Assembly (NCBI GenBank): GCA_018819265.1
Contig: JAHJQI010000096.1
Span: 1-51,295 of the forward strand
DNA: 51,295 bases
Direction: 5' to 3'
From: Alphaproteobacteria bacterium
Lineage (GTDB): Bacteria; Pseudomonadota; Alphaproteobacteria; Rhizobiales; Hyphomicrobiaceae
Positions within the stretch are counted from its first letter, which is position 1, and every line of letters starts with the position of its first letter. A model generated the notes under the pieces. The model made no database searches. It saw only the letters and a list, made by a program, of their open reading frames with translations, and had not been told where the DNA came from. Positions 42,080 to 50,056 of the stretch are shown here, piece after piece. The translations under genes and the position numbers were made by a program.

Positions 42080-43337
42080 ACTTGAACGTCGTCAGCTGCT
42101 CCAGGCCGACCGGGCCGCGGGCGTGCATGCGGCCGGTGGCGATGCCGATTTCCGCGCCCATGCCGAATTCGCCGCCGTCGGCGAACTGGGTCGAGGCATT
42201 GTGCATGACGATTGCCGAATCGACGCGGGCAAGGAACCGCTCGGCAGTGCCGATGCATTCGGTGACGATGCAATCGGTGTGCTGAGATCCATACCTGGCG
42301 ATGTGGCGAATGGCTTCGTCGACGCCATCGACGGTCTTGACGGCGATGATGGCGTCAAGGAACTCGGTGCCCCAATCCTTGTTCGAGGCGGCAACGACGC
42401 GTTCGTCGACAACCTGCGCGGCGGCGTCTCCGCGAACTTCGCAACCGGCGTCAAGTAGCGCCTTGACGAGCGGGCCGAGGTAGTCGTCGTGGGCGTTCTT
42501 GTCGACGAGCAGGGCCTCGGTGGCACCGCAGACGCCGGTGCGGCGCAGCTTGGCGTTGAGGACGATTTCGACTGCCATGTCGATGTCGGCGCCGCGGTCG
42601 ACATACGTGTGGCAGACGCCTTCGAGGTGGGCGAAAACGGGGACGCGAGCTTCCTCCTGGACGCGCGCGACAAGGCTCTTGCCGCCGCGCGGAACGATAA
42701 CGTCGATGGCCCCGTCCAGGCCGCGCAACATGTGGCCGACGGCATCGCGATCGACGGTGGCGACAAGCTGGATGGCGTCCTCCGGGAGGCCGGTCTGGCG
42801 AAGTCCGTGGGCGAGGCAGGTGAGGATTGCGAGGCTCGAATGGTGGCTGTCGGAGCCGCCGCGCAGGATTGCCGCGTTGCCCGATTTCAGGCAGAGCGCG
42901 CCGGCATCCGCGGTGACGTTCGGGCGGCTCTCGTAAATGATGCCGATGACACCGATCGGAACGCGAACGCGTGAGATGGCAAGGCCGTTCGGGCGCTTCC
43001 ATTCGGCGATGATGGAACCGACGGGATCGTCGACGCCGGCAATCGCTTCAAGGCCCGTGGCGATGCCTTCGATGCGGTCGGGGTCCAGCAACAGGCGGTC
43101 GAGATAGGAGCCGGGCCGGCCGGCGCTTTCGGCGGCCTTGAGGTCGCGATTGTTTTGTTCGACGATGACGGGAGTGTGCCGGCGTATTTCGGCGGCGGCG
43201 ATGCGCAGCGCCTCGTCCTTCAGTCCGCGCGGGGCGGCAGCGAGTTCGCGGGCAGCGGCGCGGGCAGCCTTGCCCATTTCCAGCATGGCGGCTTCGACGT
43301 TGCTCTCGTGGAGCAGTTTCTGGACGATGGCATTCAT
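42042..43337 (-). CDS. proA: Gamma-glutamyl phosphate reductase
   Basis: A 431-residue NADPH-dependent reductase, the second step of proline synthesis. The catalytic Cys is in [16 protein letters not shown], and [20 protein letters not shown] and [20 protein letters not shown] are invariant family stretches. The start at 43337 ([13 protein letters not shown]) is preferred to a longer frame. A YbjN-like gene lies between proA and proB, which is an uncommon insertion. The nadD gene overlaps the 3' end. Confidence 0.96.
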   Translation of the reverse strand: MNAIVQKLLHESNVEAAMLEMGKAARAAARELAAAPRGLKDEALRIAAAEIRRHTPVIVEQNNRDLKAAESAGRPGSYLDRLLLDPDRIEGIATGLEAIAGVDDPVGSIIAEWKRPNGLAISRVRVPIGVIGIIYESRPNVTADAGALCLKSGNAAILRGGSDSHHSSLAILTCLAHGLRQTGLPEDAIQLVATVDRDAVGHMLRGLDGAIDVIVPRGGKSLVARVQEEARVPVFAHLEGVCHTYVDRGADIDMAVEIVLNAKLRRTGVCGATEALLVDKNAHDDYLGPLVKALLDAGCEVRGDAAAQVVDERVVAASNKDWGTEFLDAIIAVKTVDGVDEAIRHIARYGSQHTDCIVTECIGTAERFLARVDSAIVMHNASTQFADGGEFGMGAEIGIATGRMHARGPVGLEQLTTFKYVVRGSGQVRAK

Positions 43338-43403
43338 GGCATTCACGTCTCTTTCAGCGGATCTCCGGAGGGGTTTGCGCAGCATTGGCGCTCACGTTGG
43401 AAT

Positions 43404-43847
43404 TCATCTCGTGGGTAGCGGGGAAACGGAGAGGATGTCCTCGACGAAGATGCGCAAGAGCAGATCCCACCAGGAAGCGACTTCCTTCAGATGATCGGTG
43501 TCGATGCCGGTCAGGATGATCGACTGGGTCAGCATGGGCTCGCCTTCGGAGGCGACCGCCGCGCGCGTCAGGGGAAAACGGCTGTTCCAGGCATTGGCCC
43601 ACTCGAGGCTGACCTTACGGTCGGGGAACATCGCGCTCAACATCAGATAGGGACTATTCTGTTCGTCGTTCTTGAAGAGGAATGCCGAGAACGGAATGCC
43701 GCTCGTCGTCGCGCGGATGCCTTTGGACCCGCCGGAAAGATCAACGACCTCGATCGGCAGGCCGAGAAGGCGCAGATGATCGGCGATTGCGTCAATATCG
43801 GCGGCGACGGCTTGAGCGTTCTGCATGATCTCGAAAAACCTTTTCAT
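43404..43847 (-). CDS. YbjN domain protein
   Basis: A 147-residue soluble protein with YbjN features: IADHLRLLGLPIEVVDLSG, FSAFLFKNDEQNSPYLMLSA, SLEWANAWNSRFPLTRAAVA (the WANxWN core) and a helix near HLKEVASWWDLLLR. YbjN proteins are type III secretion chaperone-like and are linked to stress and secretion, but their molecular role is not known. Its ATG overlaps the TGA of proB as TGATG, indicating translational coupling, and proA follows. It is thus a member of the proline operon without a clear link to proline. Confidence 0.8.
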   Translation of the reverse strand: MKRFFEIMQNAQAVAADIDAIADHLRLLGLPIEVVDLSGGSKGIRATTSGIPFSAFLFKNDEQNSPYLMLSAMFPDRKVSLEWANAWNSRFPLTRAAVASEGEPMLTQSIILTGIDTDHLKEVASWWDLLLRIFVEDILSVSPLPTR

Positions 43848-45028
43848 CAATCCGTGGAGCGATGCACGCGGTGAAGCGCCATGTCATCGCGGTGAATCAG
43901 TTCGTCGCGGCCGGCGAAGCCGAGAATATCGGCGATCTCGGATGTCTTCTTGCCGACGATGCGTTCGGCATCCTTCTTGGCATAGGCGACAAGGCCGCGT
44001 CCCAGTTCGCGTCCATCCTTGCCGCGGATAACCACCGCGTCGCCGCGATCGAACGTTCCGGAGACGGCGCTGACGCCGGCCGGCAATAGGCTTCTGCCGT
44101 CGAAAAGCGCCTTTTCCGCGCCGCCGTCGACGGTGATCGTTCCCTTGGGTTCGAGCTGACCGGAAATCCAGCGCTGGCGCGAGGTCACCGGATCGGAGGG
44201 GGCCAGGAACCAGGTGCAGGGCGCGCCCCTGGCGATGGCCGCCAAGGGGTTCATGCGCTTGCCGGAGGCTATCACCATGTCGCAGCCGGCGGCGCGGGCG
44301 ATCTTGGCGGCCTCGACCTTGGTGCGCATGCCGCCGCGCGAAAGCTCGCTGCCGGCTTCCCCGGCCATGGCTTCGATTTCGCTGGTGATTTCGGTCACGA
44401 CGTCGAGGCGTCGGCCGGCTGAGCCGGAGCCCGGCGGGGCGGTGTAAAGTCCATCGACATCGGACAACAGGACGAGGCAGTCGGCATCGATCATCGAGGC
44501 GACGCGGGCCGACAGGCGGTCGTTGTCGCCGTAGCGGATTTCGCTGGTTGCAACGGTGTCGTTTTCGTTGACGACGGGGAGGGCCTTCAAGCGCAGCAAG
44601 GTGAGCAGGGTGTCGCGGGCATTGAGATAGCGTCGGCGCTGCTCGGTGTCGCCGAGCGTCAGCAGGATCTGGGCTGCGGTGAGGCCGCGGGCCTTGGCCA
44701 GTTCGGCGTAGGCATGTGCGAGCGCAATCTGTCCGACGGAAGCTGCCGCCTGGCTCTCCTCGAGTTCGAGCTGACCTGGGGGCAGGCTGAGGGCGTGTCG
44801 CCCAAGAGCAATGGCACCGGAGGATACGACGACGACTTCACGGCCGGCGCTTGTCAGGGCGGCGATATCGTCGATCAGCGAGCCGAGCCAATCGGACTTC
44901 ACGGTGCCGGTATTGCGGCAGGCGATCAGCGCCGAGCCGAGTTTGACGACGATGCGTGAGGCCTCAGCCCATTCGGGGCGGGCGGTTCGCGAGGAGGCGA
45001 CTGAGTCTGGGTTCTGGCTGTCGGTCAT
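43847..45028 (-). CDS. proB: Glutamate 5-kinase
   Basis: A 393-residue kinase, the first step in proline synthesis. The amino-acid kinase fold begins [18 protein letters not shown] and has [36 protein letters not shown] and [20 protein letters not shown]-terminal PUA domain ([40 protein letters not shown]) is present, as in most bacterial ProB. It is feedback-inhibited by proline in known members. It lies downstream of obgE (268 bp away); the small gene at 45175 lies between on the other strand. Confidence 0.96.
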   Translation of the reverse strand: MTDSQNPDSVASSRTARPEWAEASRIVVKLGSALIACRNTGTVKSDWLGSLIDDIAALTSAGREVVVVSSGAIALGRHALSLPPGQLELEESQAAASVGQIALAHAYAELAKARGLTAAQILLTLGDTEQRRRYLNARDTLLTLLRLKALPVVNENDTVATSEIRYGDNDRLSARVASMIDADCLVLLSDVDGLYTAPPGSGSAGRRLDVVTEITSEIEAMAGEAGSELSRGGMRTKVEAAKIARAAGCDMVIASGKRMNPLAAIARGAPCTWFLAPSDPVTSRQRWISGQLEPKGTITVDGGAEKALFDGRSLLPAGVSAVSGTFDRGDAVVIRGKDGRELGRGLVAYAKKDAERIVGKKTSEIADILGFAGRDELIHRDDMALHRVHRSTD

Positions 45029-45174
45029 GAGGCACTGTTGACTGGGTCGGGAGCGGATCGGTCGCTGATAGCATGAATTGCCGGGCTGGTACGCAAGAGG
45101 CGGAGCTTTGGGCGGGAACCAATCCCGGATCGAAGGGTTTTTTGTACGTCAGGCGTCAGCGAGGAGCGAATATC

Positions 45175-45255
45175 ATGATGAAGAACGTTTTACTGTTCAT
45201 GATCGGCGTACCGATCCCGGTCCTCATTCTGCTCAATGTCCTCGGTTACCTGTGA
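45175..45255 (+). CDS. 26-residue membrane peptide
   Basis: A short gene MMKNVLLFMIGVPIPVLILL ending NVLGYL. A single hydrophobic helix fills almost the whole peptide, preceded by one Lys. The start is supported by GAGGAGCGA about 6 bases upstream, and the stop TGA follows. Small helical peptides with the same GVPIP...LLL pattern occur widely in alphaproteobacteria as unannotated membrane proteins. It is on the strand opposite to both neighbours (proB and obgE). Function is unknown. Confidence 0.7.
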   Translation: MMKNVLLFMIGVPIPVLILLNVLGYL

Positions 45256-45296
45256 TCGGTACCCGAGGATCCGGGGCTATAAGCTACGACCGGCGA

Positions 45297-46361
<1,065 letters not shown>

Positions 46362-46372
46362 TTATTCTTCGG

Positions 46373-46397
46373 CCAACACTTCCTAAAGTCGTGTTGG
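46373..46397. repeat. Single CCAACAC/GTGTTGG hairpin
   Basis: CCAACACTTCCT and AAAGTCGTGTTGG in the 108-bp gap between the GNAT and obgE genes. The same 25-base unit occurs twice at 47536-47597. It is followed by GGGCTGGATGCC and a second small hairpin (GGATGCCGACCGGCATCC, near 46400). Confidence 0.85.
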
Positions 46398-46445
46398 GCT
46401 GGATGCCGACCGGCATCCGGCACAGTTCGACTCTCCGCGCTGGTG

Positions 46446-47000
46446 TTACGTTGTCCGGCCGAGACGCACGAACCGGCGCCATCTGGGCACAGGCTTATTC
46501 ATTTCGTAGCGCACGGCTGCGATTTCCAGCCGGCGGGCTTCGCACCACCACTCGCCAGATCCTGTTCGTTCGAAGCCGAGCTTGGTAATAACGCGCGCGG
46601 AAGCAGGGTTATCGGCGAAGTGGCCGCATGTGAGCCGAAAAAAGCCCTCGCGGGCGAAACATTGATCGATGACAGCCTGGGCGGCCTCGGTCGCATAGCC
46701 CTTACCCCAGTAAGTCTTGCCCAGCCAATAGCCGATCTCGGCGCTCGGCTCGTCGGGGTCCGGGGTAAATCCGGTGACGCCGATCAGTTCGCCTTGAAGC
46801 TCGATTCCATAGATCCGTTCGCCGGGGTCGATGGCGTCGATCCACTGGTGGGCGGCTGCCTCGGTGTAAGGGTAGGGCATCCGGGCGGTCATGCTGGCGA
46901 CATCCCAGTCGCCTCCGAGTTCGGCAATGCGGGGGGCGTCCTCGCGTTGTAATGTGCGAAGAAGCAACCGCCTTGTCTTGATGCTGGAGCTGCCGCTCAT
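46446..47000 (-). CDS. GNAT acetyltransferase (RimJ/RimL type)
   Basis: A 184-residue acetyltransferase of the RimJ/RimL group. LKTRRLLLRTLQREDAPRIA-like N-terminus (IKTRRLLLRTLQREDAPRIA) and GYWLGKTYWGKGYATEAAQA show the AcCoA-binding V/I-x-x-x-x-RGKG-like region. FADNPASARVITKLGFERTG is the late family signature. Acetylation targets of such proteins are often ribosomal or small molecules; the position between rpmA and obgE suggests a translation-related role, but that is inference. It is commonly found there in alphaproteobacteria. Confidence 0.88.
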   Translation of the reverse strand: MSGSSSIKTRRLLLRTLQREDAPRIAELGGDWDVASMTARMPYPYTEAAAHQWIDAIDPGERIYGIELQGELIGVTGFTPDPDEPSAEIGYWLGKTYWGKGYATEAAQAVIDQCFAREGFFRLTCGHFADNPASARVITKLGFERTGSGEWWCEARRLEIAAVRYEMNKPVPRWRRFVRLGRTT

Positions 47001-47051
47001 CGCATTACCGCCTGAAATACATTCATAGACTAGAGATTATCAACGTCGAAA

Positions 47052-47082
47052 GCCGCCCACACTCGAACCGAGTCCGGGCGGC
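47052..47082 (-). terminator. Hairpin downstream of rpmA
   Basis: GCCGCCC (47052-47058) pairs with GGGCGGC (47075-47081), with CTCG/CGAG inside. On the minus strand TTTC follows. It lies 63 bp after the rpmA stop and may partly terminate transcription before the GNAT gene. Confidence 0.5.
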
Positions 47083-47144
47083 CTTTAGATACAAGACGGA
47101 ACAATTGCCATCGCCGTTAAGAGCTGCCGTCGAGCGGCGCCGGC

Positions 47145-47417
47145 TTACTCGGCGGCTTGGGATGTCTTCGGGTGCACCGAGATATACGTGCGGCCGTTGC
47201 GGCGCGTGCGGAATTCCACCTCGCCTTCGACCTTGGCGAAGATCGTGTGATCGGTGCCGATGCCGACGTTGGAACCCGGGTGCCACTTGGTGCCACGCTG
47301 GCGGACGATGATGTTGCCGGGGATGACGACTTCACCGCCGTAGCGCTTAACGCCAAGACGTTTGGATTCTGAATCGCGGCCGTTCTTGGTTGAGCCGCCC
47401 GCTTTCTTCTGTGCCAT
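47145..47417 (-). CDS. rpmA: 50S ribosomal protein L27
   Basis: A 90-residue ribosomal protein. [20 protein letters not shown] and [20 protein letters not shown] with [20 protein letters not shown] are the L27 signature. It lies in the conserved rplU-rpmA-obgE order but is separated from rplU by 252 bp filled with hairpin repeats, much wider than usual. Confidence 0.97.
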   Translation of the reverse strand: MAQKKAGGSTKNGRDSESKRLGVKRYGGEVVIPGNIIVRQRGTKWHPGSNVGIGTDHTIFAKVEGEVEFRTRRNGRTYISVHPKTSQAAE

Positions 47418-47464
47418 AACGCGTGTCCTTCAAATGCTCGTGCTTGCCTGGTGCTTTAGTCTGG

Positions 47465-47669
47465 CCAACACTTCCTTTGCTCAACACTGCGCAAGCTTGT
47501 GTCGACGAGCTAAAGTCGTGTTGTGGTCCATTTCACCAACACTTCCTGAAGTCGTGTTGGGCTTTTTGATTGCCAACACTTCCTAAAGTCGTGTTGGGCT
47601 TTTTGATTGCCAACACTTCCTTTGCTCAACACTGCGCAAGCTTGTGTTGACGAGCTAAAGTCGTGTTGG
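47465..47669. repeat. Nested hairpin repeats between rplU and rpmA
   Basis: Four units of the CCAACACTTCCT ... GTCGTGTTGG hairpin lie at 47465-47524, 47536-47560, 47573-47597 and 47610-47669. Units 2 and 3 are 25 bases long. Units 1 and 4 contain, between CCT and AAAG in the loop, an extra 35 bases (47477-47511 and 47622-47656) that are themselves a palindrome (TTGCTCAACACTGCGC ... GTGTTGACGAGCT). The insert is therefore a hairpin inside a hairpin. The linkers GGCTTTTTGATTG repeat after units 2 and 3. Unit 4 touches the rplU stop codon. Confidence 0.92.
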
Positions 47670-47981
47670 TTAGCCGGTAATGCCGGTGATGCGCACCAGA
47701 CTGAGATGTTGACGGTGGCCTTTCTTGCGGCGCGAATTCTTGCGGCGGCGCTTCTTGAAGGCGATGACCTTGGGGCCGCGGGCTTGATCGACAAGCTCAG
47801 CGGTGACCTTGGCGCCGGAGACGAACGGTGCGCCGACTTTGACGTCCTCGCCTTCGCCGACCATCAGAACCTCGGCGAATTCGATGGTGTTGCCGGCTTC
47901 GCCTTCGAGGCGTTCGATGGTGAGGAGATCGTTCTGGGCGACGCGGTACTGTTTGCCGCCCGTTTTGATAACAGCGTACAT
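47670..47981 (-). CDS. rplU: 50S ribosomal protein L21
   Basis: A 103-residue ribosomal protein. MYAVIKTGGKQYRVAQNDLL, the GAPFVSGAKVTAELVDQARG stretch and the basic C-terminus KVIAFKKRRRKNSRRKKGHR are characteristic. It is the first gene of the conserved block. The gap upstream holds the promoter region. Confidence 0.97.
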   Translation of the reverse strand: MYAVIKTGGKQYRVAQNDLLTIERLEGEAGNTIEFAEVLMVGEGEDVKVGAPFVSGAKVTAELVDQARGPKVIAFKKRRRKNSRRKKGHRQHLSLVRITGITG

Positions 47982-48343
47982 GGCTGATCGGACCTTCGAT
48001 TCGAATTACGTTTGCTCGCCGGCGCCCGAACGTGAATTCGAGTTCCAACGGGTTTATTCGCGCCTTGTGGCGCCGCATCTCACGGACGCGGACTTTTGGG
48101 GTCCGAAACGGGCGACCTGCCGCTGCATTGCGACGCATTGAACGCCGATGCAACTTCGGGTTCCCGCAGCGAAGACGGCTCCAGGTTCCGGGACGACCGG
48201 ACAGGGGCTGTCAATTGGCCTCAGGCAGCGGATTTTGCGCGAAGAGCCTTCGCCCGTCGCGGTGAGGCCGTTTCTGACCGAGCAGCAACGATTTGTCAAC
48301 GGCAACCCTGCGAGAAAGCCGGGCTGCGGCCTATATTCGTCCG
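47982..48343. promoter_or_regulatory. Divergent promoter region of rplU and the Ntn-hydrolase gene
   Basis: A 362-bp region between rplU and the hydrolase gene, which are transcribed away from each other. No coding frame with a ribosome-binding site, hairpin or tandem repeat is seen. The promoters themselves cannot be located with confidence. Confidence 0.45.
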
Positions 48344-49330
48344 ATGAGAAGTAGTTTGCCAGAAATTCCAATCACTGATGTCGGCGGTCCGATCGGTATC
48401 GAGACCCTGATGGCGCACGAGCGGCGGGCGCACCAGCTGATCGACGCGGCCACGAAGGGCGTGCCCCAGGCCGCTCTCAGGGCGCTCGATGCGGTGTCGC
48501 GGAAGTGGCTGGTACGCTGGAACAACGCGCAGCTTGACGAGATCGACCGGGTGGCGGCGCTGCTCGGGCGGCCCGGGGCCTACTACCTTTCCGTGAACTA
48601 CGAGTGGGGCTGCACCTGCCGGGTGGCGCCTTCCGCGGATGGCAATTCTGCGCGGTTAGCACGCGTCCTCGACTGGCGCACGCCCGGGCTCGGCGCGAAC
48701 GTGGTTGCCGCCCGGGTCCGTGCCAAAGCCGGGCCGTACGCGGCGCTGACCTGGCCCGGCTACACCGGCGTTCTGCAGGCGATGGCACCGAGGCGGTTTT
48801 CGGCAGCGCTGAACCAGGCGCCGATGCGCCGGCCGATCGGTCTCTTCGCCATCGACTGGGCGGCCAACAAGGCGCGTGTGTGGTCGCGGCCGCATCCGAC
48901 GCCGGCGCACCTGTTGCGGGTGGTGTTCGAGACGGCCGGCGATTTCGAAGAGGCGGCGAGGCGCTTGACCGAAACGCCGATTGCGGCGCCGTGCATCTAT
49001 GTTCTGGCCGGTCTCGGGCCGCACGAAACGGTGGTGATAGAGCGGACGGAAGAGCGCGCCGAAGTGCATCGTGGTCCCGGCGTTGCCGCCAATCACTGGC
49101 AGGCTTCGGGTTGGCGGGGCAGTGCGCGCGGTCATGACAGCGAAGGGCGTTCGCGGATGCTGTGCAACCTTGCGCCGGATTTCTGCGATTTGGCCGAATG
49201 GCTGCAGCCGCCGGTGCTCAATCCGCTGACCCGGCTCGCGCTCGTCGCGGATGCCAAGGACGGGCGGATGCTGGCACAAGGGTTCGAAGGGGCGAGACCC
49301 GCGACGGCACCGCTCGAAATTTCATTTTGA
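48344..49330 (+). CDS. Ntn-hydrolase-like protein (C45/linear amide hydrolase type)
   Basis: A 328-residue protein that resembles acid ceramidase/C45 peptidase-type linear amide C-N hydrolases. Cys90 in YEWGCTCRVAP would be the nucleophile that becomes N-terminal after self-cleavage or is preceded by a propeptide, and ARVLDWRTPG carries the expected Asp near residue 110. LTWPGYTGVLQAMAPRRFSA and NQAPMRR are the next conserved strands (N-Q in the active site), and AANHWQ near residue 250 provides another polar site. The substrate (lipid amide, acyl homoserine or other) is unknown. The start at 48344 (MRSSLPEIPITDVGGPI) is chosen over an upstream one because homologous N-termini begin there. 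Confidence 0.7.
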   Translation: MRSSLPEIPITDVGGPIGIETLMAHERRAHQLIDAATKGVPQAALRALDAVSRKWLVRWNNAQLDEIDRVAALLGRPGAYYLSVNYEWGCTCRVAPSADGNSARLARVLDWRTPGLGANVVAARVRAKAGPYAALTWPGYTGVLQAMAPRRFSAALNQAPMRRPIGLFAIDWAANKARVWSRPHPTPAHLLRVVFETAGDFEEAARRLTETPIAAPCIYVLAGLGPHETVVIERTEERAEVHRGPGVAANHWQASGWRGSARGHDSEGRSRMLCNLAPDFCDLAEWLQPPVLNPLTRLALVADAKDGRMLAQGFEGARPATAPLEISF

Positions 49331-49372
49331 TCGCCGGGCGCCGAATAAAGTCATACTCGGACGAAAACGCAG

Positions 49373-49414
49373 CCGATCGAAACCACAACCGATCGAAACC
49401 ACAACCGATCGAAA
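49373..49414. repeat. Short tandem repeat, 16-bp unit
   Basis: CCGATCGAAACCACAA occurs at 49373-49388 and 49389-49404, and a third partial copy (CCGATCGAAA) follows. It lies just after the hydrolase gene and before a hairpin. Its role is unknown. Confidence 0.85.
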
Positions 49415-49420
49415 CACAAA

Positions 49421-49444
49421 GGGGTCGCTCGGTTGAGCGACCCC
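49421..49444 (-). terminator. Perfect hairpin, minus-strand terminator
   Basis: GGGGTCGCTC (49421-49430) and GAGCGACCCC (49435-49444) enclose GGTT. On the minus strand TTTGTGTTTCG follows. It would end the transcript of the small gene at 49495-49575, 50 bp upstream of it, and perhaps also the convergent hydrolase gene. Confidence 0.75.
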
Positions 49445-49494
49445 CGTGAGACTAGCCTGCGTTGAACCTCGCGGTTCAGAAAGACCGATGACGC

Positions 49495-49575
49495 TCAGGT
49501 GCTTGTCAGAGGATGCTCTAACGTCGCTCCGCTGCGCCCGATGTTCTCGGCAGGCACTAGGATCTCACTCGACAT
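49495..49575 (-). CDS. 26-residue small protein with near-perfect Shine-Dalgarno
   Basis: The frame reads MSSEILVPAENIGRSGATLE and ends HPLTST. Its ATG (49575) is preceded by AAGGAGGTGACCTG, an almost complete complement of the 16S rRNA tail, with seven bases between GGAGG and the ATG. A perfect hairpin terminator follows 50 bp after the stop. Strong initiation and a terminator make it a real transcription unit. The peptide is soluble, without membrane helix or signal, and I recognise no family. No further gene follows on the strand, so it is not a leader peptide. The rest of the 49331-49798 gap shows no other gene. Confidence 0.6.
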   Translation of the reverse strand: MSSEILVPAENIGRSGATLEHPLTST

Positions 49576-49798
49576 CAGGTCACCTCCTTCCATGTTGTTG
49601 CAATCGATTCGAAGCCTACCAGCGTCGGTGTTGCCGCGCAATCGAAGGCTTGAGACAAAATATTAGCGATGGCGGCTGAAATTCGCTTATCGCCGGGCTC
49701 CAATCGCTCTTGCGTTTGCGGGCGACACACGATACGACACCGCTTCCCTAGGCCATAGGCAGCGCGGGCCCTTTCGATGGCACGTTAATTGGCATTCC

Positions 49799-49888
49799 GG
49801 AGAGGTGGCCGAGTGGCTGAAGGCGCTGGTCTCGAAAACCGGTAGGCGGGCAACCGCCTCGTGGGTTCGAATCCCACCCTCTCCGCCA
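49799..49888 (+). tRNA. tRNA-Ser (anticodon CGA)
   Basis: A 90-base tRNA with encoded CCA (49886-49888). The acceptor stem GGAGAGG pairs with CCTCTCC. The D-arm is GGCCGAGTGGCTGAAGGC, the anticodon arm has loop CTCGAAA (anticodon CGA, reading UCG), the long variable arm GGCGGGCAACCGCC is typical of class II Ser tRNA, and the T-arm is GTGGGTTCGAATCCCAC. The 3' end probably served as the attachment site of the integrated element to the right. Confidence 0.97.
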
Positions 49889-50025
49889 ACCTCCCGAATG
49901 ACAGCTCCTGAGAATGTGTGGCAGAAGCTGCAATACCGCGCCACAGTATCAAATTATCATTGATGAATCAGCCGGTTCGTCTATCATGACCCTCGACAAG
50001 TTCTGCTCAGCATAGTCACGCAACG

Positions 50026-50052
50026 TCACCCAATGACGATTAAGTTGGGTGA
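50026..50052. promoter_or_regulatory. Inverted repeat over the integrase translation start region
   Basis: TCACCCAA (50026-50033) and TTGGGTGA (50045-50052) are perfect arms 11 bases apart, ending 4 bases before the integrase ATG at 50057. A further GGGTGAC follows the ATG. The hairpin would hide the ribosome-binding region; it might instead be an integrase arm-type or excisionase site. Confidence 0.5.
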
Positions 50053-50056
50053 TATT

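Noticed and set aside
47536..47597. Rho-independent terminators between rplU and rpmA
   Set aside because: The T-runs follow the hairpins on the plus strand, while both ribosomal genes are read on the minus strand, so they do not fit as terminators of this operon.
49687..49944. Minus-strand reading frame of 85 codons across the tRNA-Ser gene (GGIRTHEAVARLPVF...)
   Set aside because: This is the well-known false protein produced by translating the reverse strand of a class II tRNA-Ser gene.
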